28,472 nt of DNA, from contig JAUXCI010000002.1 of the NCBI GenBank assembly GCA_030618945.1, forward strand, positions 1-28,472, written 5' to 3'. This DNA comes from Flavobacteriaceae bacterium (GTDB lineage: Bacteria > Bacteroidota > Bacteroidia > Flavobacteriales > Flavobacteriaceae). Position numbers and translations under genes: made by a program. Under the pieces are notes generated by a model. The model saw only the letters and a program-made list of their open reading frames with translations, did no database searches and was not told the origin of the DNA. Position 1 is the first letter of the stretch; each line of letters opens with the position of its first letter. Below, in pieces: positions 25,153 to 28,472 of this stretch.

Positions 25153-26157
25153 TTAACTCTCTTTGATCATCTCAGTAATCTTTTTTTCCAGTTCTTCTGC
25201 CAATTCAGGGTTATCTCCAATTAATGTTTTTACAGCATCCCTTCCCTGACCCAATTTTGCGTCGGCATAACTAAACCATGATCCACTTTTCTTAATGATA
25301 TCCAATTCAACGCCTAAATCAAGTATCTCGCCCACTTTTGATATTCCTTTACCATACATGATATCGAATTCAGTGGTTTGAAAAGGTGGCGCTACTTTAT
25401 TTTTCACCACTTTAACCTTTGTTCTATTTCCTATAACCTGATCTCCGTCCTTGATTTGAGCTCTTCTTCTAATATCTAGTCTGATAGAAGCATAGAATTT
25501 TAATGCATTTCCACCGGTGGTAGTTTCTGGGTTCCCGAACATTACACCAATTTTTTCTCTTAATTGATTAATAAATATTACAGTACAATTGGTTTTATTG
25601 ATTGTTCCGGTTAATTTTCTTAAAGCCTGTGACATCAGTCTAGCGTGCAGACCCATTTTTGAATCCCCCATTTCACCTTCAATCTCACTTTTTGGGGTTA
25701 AAGCGGCGACTGAATCAATAACAATGATATCTATAGCTCCTGAACTAATTAAATTGTCTGCAATTTCCAACGCTTGCTCTCCATAATCAGGTTGAGAAAT
25801 AATCAAATTATCTATATCTACACCCAGGTTCCCTGCATAAAAACGATCAAAGGCGTGTTCAGCATCAATAAAAGCAGCTATTCCTCCAGCTTTTTGAGCT
25901 TCTGCCATGGCGTGCAAGGCTAAAGTTGTTTTACCCGATGATTCAGGTCCGAATATTTCTATTACTCTTCCTCTTGGATATCCACCTACTCCTAAGGCAA
26001 GGTCCAATCCTAGCGACCCGGAAGGAATCACCTCAATATCCTGTGCAGCAACGTCACCCATTTTCATGACGGATCCTTTACCATAAGTTTTATCAAGTTT
26101 ATCCAGGGTTAACTGTAATGCTTTTAATTTTGGTGTTTTTTCTTTGTCTTCAGCCAT
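25153..26157 (-). CDS. recA: recombinase RecA
   Basis: A 334-residue DNA strand-exchange ATPase. Walker A is GPESSGKT (70-77), the Walker B region is [21 protein letters not shown], the L1/L2 DNA loops are around [10 protein letters not shown] and [22 protein letters not shown], and [10 protein letters not shown] follows the usual pattern. The length matches Bacteroidota RecA. The hairpin at 25104-25139 ends the transcript. The upstream region has no convincing promoter or LexA-type box that I could see. Confidence 0.98.
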   Translation of the reverse strand: MAEDKEKTPKLKALQLTLDKLDKTYGKGSVMKMGDVAAQDIEVIPSGSLGLDLALGVGGYPRGRVIEIFGPESSGKTTLALHAMAEAQKAGGIAAFIDAEHAFDRFYAGNLGVDIDNLIISQPDYGEQALEIADNLISSGAIDIIVIDSVAALTPKSEIEGEMGDSKMGLHARLMSQALRKLTGTINKTNCTVIFINQLREKIGVMFGNPETTTGGNALKFYASIRLDIRRRAQIKDGDQVIGNRTKVKVVKNKVAPPFQTTEFDIMYGKGISKVGEILDLGVELDIIKKSGSWFSYADAKLGQGRDAVKTLIGDNPELAEELEKKITEMIKES

Positions 26158-26341
26158 AATCTAACTTTGTGTGTTTTATGTTTATTTTGATAATTATAGA
26201 AAGCTAAAATAGGAATTTTTGGGGGTATTAAATCCTAATACATCGAACATAATTATTAACAATTGACTTAAGTATCAATCTCAAATAGAATAGGAATTTT
26301 ATATTAATAGAATTGACAAGGAAAGGTCAACCAATAATATA

Positions 26342-26713
26342 TTATTTATCACTAGTGTCCACTAAAAGTTTAAAAAGTTCTGTGAAATCATTGTAGTTAC
26401 TATACTTGAGGGTAGAATTTTGATGGTGACGATTTGAAACGGTTAAGTTTGTCCTTGTAATTTCCACAACTCATTTTTAACCATATTCAGACGATGCGCC
26501 TTCATATATTGACTTGGACTTAATGAAACTTTTCTAAAAAGCGTATTCAAGCGTTCTTTCGCTTCCCTTTTATATTTTGCATAATTCTTTGATTTATAGA
26601 TGTTTATTTTGATGTTCACTAATGTAGTCTAGAGATTTTTTTAAAGCTCCATCTCGCTTTCGAATGACATCTCTTTGTGAAACTTCACACTCATAAATCT
26701 TTAAACGCAAGAT
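26342..26713 (-). pseudogene. decayed C-terminal part of an AraC-family regulator
   Basis: The 603-bp gap between recA and the next gene holds a broken AraC HTH domain. Reading from 26713: CEVSQRDVIRKRDGALKK, SLDYISEHQNKHL, then stop, IKELCKI, stop, KGSERTLEYAF, stop. After a frameshift it continues KVSLSPSQYMKAHRLNMVKN with ELWKLQGQT, stop, and a further frame gives YSNYNDFTELFKLLVDTSDK, ending at 26342. The string matches the two-helix AraC DNA-binding domain (compare IASYLNVSERTLLYAFKNRF in the intact neighbour). At least three nonsense codons and two frameshifts are seen, and the N-terminal domain is missing. The rest of the gap (26158-26341 and 26714-26760) shows nothing I can name. Confidence 0.85.
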
Positions 26714-26760
26714 CTAATATTAACATATTATAGGGACAGCAGAAAAAATATATCAATTTA

Positions 26761-27705
26761 TCATTCCGAAAGATTCTTTTTAAGCGTAACCGAAGGCAAC
26801 TCTCCAAAAAACTTTTTATAATCTTTATAAAAATGCCCCATATGCCAAAACCCACTATCTCTTACTAAAGAGGCTATTGAATTAATATTTTTTTCTCTGT
26901 GTAGGATATGATACGCATGATTCAATTTTAAAATTAACAGAAAAGCTTTAGGCCCCATATCAAACCTATTCTTAAATGCATAAAGCAATGTTCTTTCACT
27001 CACGTTTAAATAAGAGGCAATAGTAGATACTGTAATTGGTTCGGTTATATGTTGTATCATGTAGTGTTCAGCATCATGTAACAATTTTAATCTTTTTTTA
27101 CCACTTACTTTTTCCTTACTTACCGATGAGTTCTTTAATAATATCAATAGTTCTTTTGTGAAGGTTTCTTTAAAAATTTGACCGCTCTTGTAATTCGGAT
27201 CTTTTATATGATTATCAGTTTCATTTGATATGGCTTTTCTCAATTTTTTCCATAAAGGATTCTTTGAAACTAATACATCAATAGATTTTAATGAATCGTA
27301 GAAATCTTCCATTCTTACTTCTTTTATTATTTCTAACAAATAATCATCAGAAATTGAAAATGTCATTACTTCAAAATTAGCAGCACTTACAGCATTTATT
27401 TCTGAACCAGGTGCATAAATAATAACAGAATTGGGTTCAACTATATAATTTCTCCAATATATTTTTACTTCGTTTACAAAAGCAAATGTCCATACCCCTT
27501 CTGGGGAAAAACCTTCTTGTTTAACAGCGGTATTAAACCTTGCGTATCCAAATTGAAATTCTTTATAAACAATTTGAGAAAGATTAGCTAAAAATTTACC
27601 AGGTCTAAGTTGAATAAAATCAATATTCCAAGAACGTACAATATTGTTAAAGTTAAATAAACTGATATGGGTAAAATTGACCGATTCAAAATTTTCTTTT
27701 GCCAT
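26761..27705 (-). CDS. AraC-family transcriptional regulator
   Basis: A 314-residue regulator. The N-terminal half (about 1-190) is a ligand-binding-like region (FIQLRPGKFLANLSQIVY, EPNSVIIYAPGSEINA). The C-terminal half is a double helix-turn-helix: ITVSTIASYLNVSERTLLYA and the second unit containing DSGFWHMGHFYKDYKKFFGE followed by LPSVTL, the AraC signature. It is divergent from the sulfatase gene with 86 bp between start codons, so it likely controls it, responding to a product of sulfated sugar breakdown. The gene 3' of it is a decayed AraC relative, so there may once have been two such regulators here. Confidence 0.92.
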   Translation of the reverse strand: MAKENFESVNFTHISLFNFNNIVRSWNIDFIQLRPGKFLANLSQIVYKEFQFGYARFNTAVKQEGFSPEGVWTFAFVNEVKIYWRNYIVEPNSVIIYAPGSEINAVSAANFEVMTFSISDDYLLEIIKEVRMEDFYDSLKSIDVLVSKNPLWKKLRKAISNETDNHIKDPNYKSGQIFKETFTKELLILLKNSSVSKEKVSGKKRLKLLHDAEHYMIQHITEPITVSTIASYLNVSERTLLYAFKNRFDMGPKAFLLILKLNHAYHILHREKNINSIASLVRDSGFWHMGHFYKDYKKFFGELPSVTLKKNLSE

Positions 27706-27736
27706 ACTTCAAGGTTGCGGTTTTTGGATATATAAT

Positions 27737-27759
27737 CAAAATTATTACTTATACTTTTG
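27737..27759. promoter_or_regulatory. divergent -7 boxes between the AraC regulator and the sulfatase
   Basis: Minus-strand TAATTTTG (27737-27744) and plus-strand TACTTTTG (27752-27759) match TAnnTTTG, lying 31 and 32 bp from the two start codons. An AT-rich near-palindrome GATTGATTAATC (27763-27774) follows; it could be part of the regulator's site. No -33 box was seen. Confidence 0.45.
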
Positions 27760-27791
27760 TAGATTGATTAATCTAATTAACATTTAAAACA

Positions 27792-28472
27792 ATGAAAAAC
27801 AAATTTACATTATTAATCGCTGTTTTTCTGATAAGCTTTTTATCAGTAAATGCGCAAAAAGACAAAATCATTCATGATGCCGAGTATTATATACTCAAAG
27901 CACAATATGGCGATAAATGGGCCGAACAAGACAAAGAGATTCAAGATAAACTTGATGCTCTTGAAAAGAAACATGGTAGAAAACCGAATATTGTTCATAT
28001 TATGTGGGATGATACCGCAGTTGGAGAAATAGGAGTTCCTCAAAACCAAGCAGCTAGAGGCTTTAAAACACCAAATATGAACACGTTTGCAGCTGAAGGT
28101 CAATACTATGCACGTATGTACACAGAACCTTCTTGTACACCTACTCGTGCGGCTTTTCAAACAGGTCGTCATGCAGTTAGAAGTGGAATGTATAATGTAA
28201 GTTTCCCATATGAGTATGGTGGAATGAGCGAAAAAGAGACTACCATTGCAGAAGTTCTAAGCGAGGCTGGTTATGCTACCGCTTTTTATGGAAAAGGTCA
28301 CTTAGGTGATATTGAAGAAAGTTATATGACCAATATGGGTTATGATGAGGCGCTTTGGTCTCCTTACAATCAGGTGCCGAGCATGTATGTGCCTCGTGGT
28401 GATCTTGGACCTATGTATCCAACTTCAGTTATGCCGGAACTCTATCCGAATGATCCTTATGATATAGATCCG
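27792..28472 (+). CDS. secreted sulfatase (S1 family, Cys-type), partial
   Basis: The first 227 residues of a sulfatase that runs off the window. Signal peptide MKNKFTLLIAVFLISFLSVNAQ; a helical pre-domain to about residue 65; then the metal-binding NIVHIMWDD (Asp73/Asp74). The formylglycine motif C-T-P-T-R has Cys115 in EPSCTPTRAAFQTGR, so it needs a formylglycine-generating enzyme. The usual GKWHLG block reads GKGHLG (167-172), with Trp replaced by Gly but Lys168 and His170 kept. The substrate is probably a sulfated polysaccharide or a small sulfate ester; the specificity residues lie beyond the window. It is transcribed away from the AraC regulator. Confidence 0.92.
   Translation, partial: MKNKFTLLIAVFLISFLSVNAQKDKIIHDAEYYILKAQYGDKWAEQDKEIQDKLDALEKKHGRKPNIVHIMWDDTAVGEIGVPQNQAARGFKTPNMNTFAAEGQYYARMYTEPSCTPTRAAFQTGRHAVRSGMYNVSFPYEYGGMSEKETTIAEVLSEAGYATAFYGKGHLGDIEESYMTNMGYDEALWSPYNQVPSMYVPRGDLGPMYPTSVMPELYPNDPYDIDP

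Noticed and set aside
26158..26341. LexA-like or recA promoter motif upstream of recA
   Set aside because: Only a partial TATTTTAG match to the -7 box was seen and no inverted repeat of SOS-box type; too weak to list.
26349..26375. TGTCCACTAAAAG near 26357 as a possible insertion-sequence end
   Set aside because: No matching opposite end or target duplication was found, and one minus frame across it reads as the tail of the decayed AraC gene.
27843..28172. Minus-strand open frame of 109 codons inside the sulfatase gene
   Set aside because: It is antisense to a clear signal peptide plus sulfatase active-site frame; its composition (many Cys, Phe) is that of a shadow frame.
1..28472. tRNA genes, rRNA genes, CRISPR arrays, riboswitches, and an intact mobile element
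   Set aside because: I looked in all gaps between genes and saw no cloverleaf-like segments, regularly spaced repeats, known aptamer cores or transposase frames; a dedicated covariance-model scan was not possible here.

Overview
The window reads as chromosomal DNA of a flavobacterium (Bacteroidota, probably Flavobacteriaceae, likely marine). Signs are the low GC content, TAnnTTTG-type -7 promoter boxes, Bacteroidota-specific families (DUF4296, DUF4271, YrdB/DUF2568), a menaquinone-type three-gene succinate dehydrogenase, and a Cys-type sulfatase behind a divergent AraC regulator. No rRNA, tRNA, CRISPR array or intact insertion sequence was seen. The species cannot be named from the sequence.

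Layout. (1) 1-6418: two succinate dehydrogenase/fumarate reductase loci. One (sdhC and an sdhA cut at the window edge) runs on the minus strand; a complete sdhC-sdhA-sdhB operon runs on the plus strand. Between them lie an ECF-like sigma factor and a small Cys/His protein that may be its anti-sigma. (2) 6495-8587: cardiolipin synthase and an O-methyltransferase. (3) 8784-12330, minus strand: an orphan lipoprotein, a stump of a Tat-exported protein, a DUF1080 lipoprotein, the CbpA/CbpM co-chaperone pair and a small YrdB-family membrane protein. (4) 12436-12783: a winged-helix regulator with a three-copy operator-like motif over its promoter and start codon.

(5) 12962-16898 is the most interesting part: a compact peptide-export cluster. 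It has an unusually short HlyD-like adaptor, a C39-peptidase ABC exporter, an HTH protein, three very small genes each encoding a 23-residue double-glycine leader plus a 32-35 residue peptide, and a two-helix membrane protein (immunity candidate) between the second and third peptides. A structured inverted repeat precedes it and a perfect 17-bp-arm hairpin closes it. The two smallest peptide genes are under 60 codons and easily missed.

(6) 16939-26157 is housekeeping: tyrS; an NAD-dependent epimerase; a polyprenol-phosphate mannosyltransferase / dihydroorotase / DUF4296 operon; a GT39-like membrane glycosyltransferase; DUF4271; hemD; and recA, with a textbook bidirectional terminator between hemD and recA. 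(7) 26342-28472: a decayed AraC-type gene, an intact AraC-type regulator, and, divergent from it, a secreted sulfatase running off the window.

Working model: the peptide exporter trims the leaders at Gly-Gly and exports the three peptides, and the small membrane protein may protect the producer. The AraC regulator probably controls sulfatase expression in response to a sulfated-glycan breakdown product. The two respiratory complexes may serve different oxygen or carbon states. These roles are inferred from family and context.
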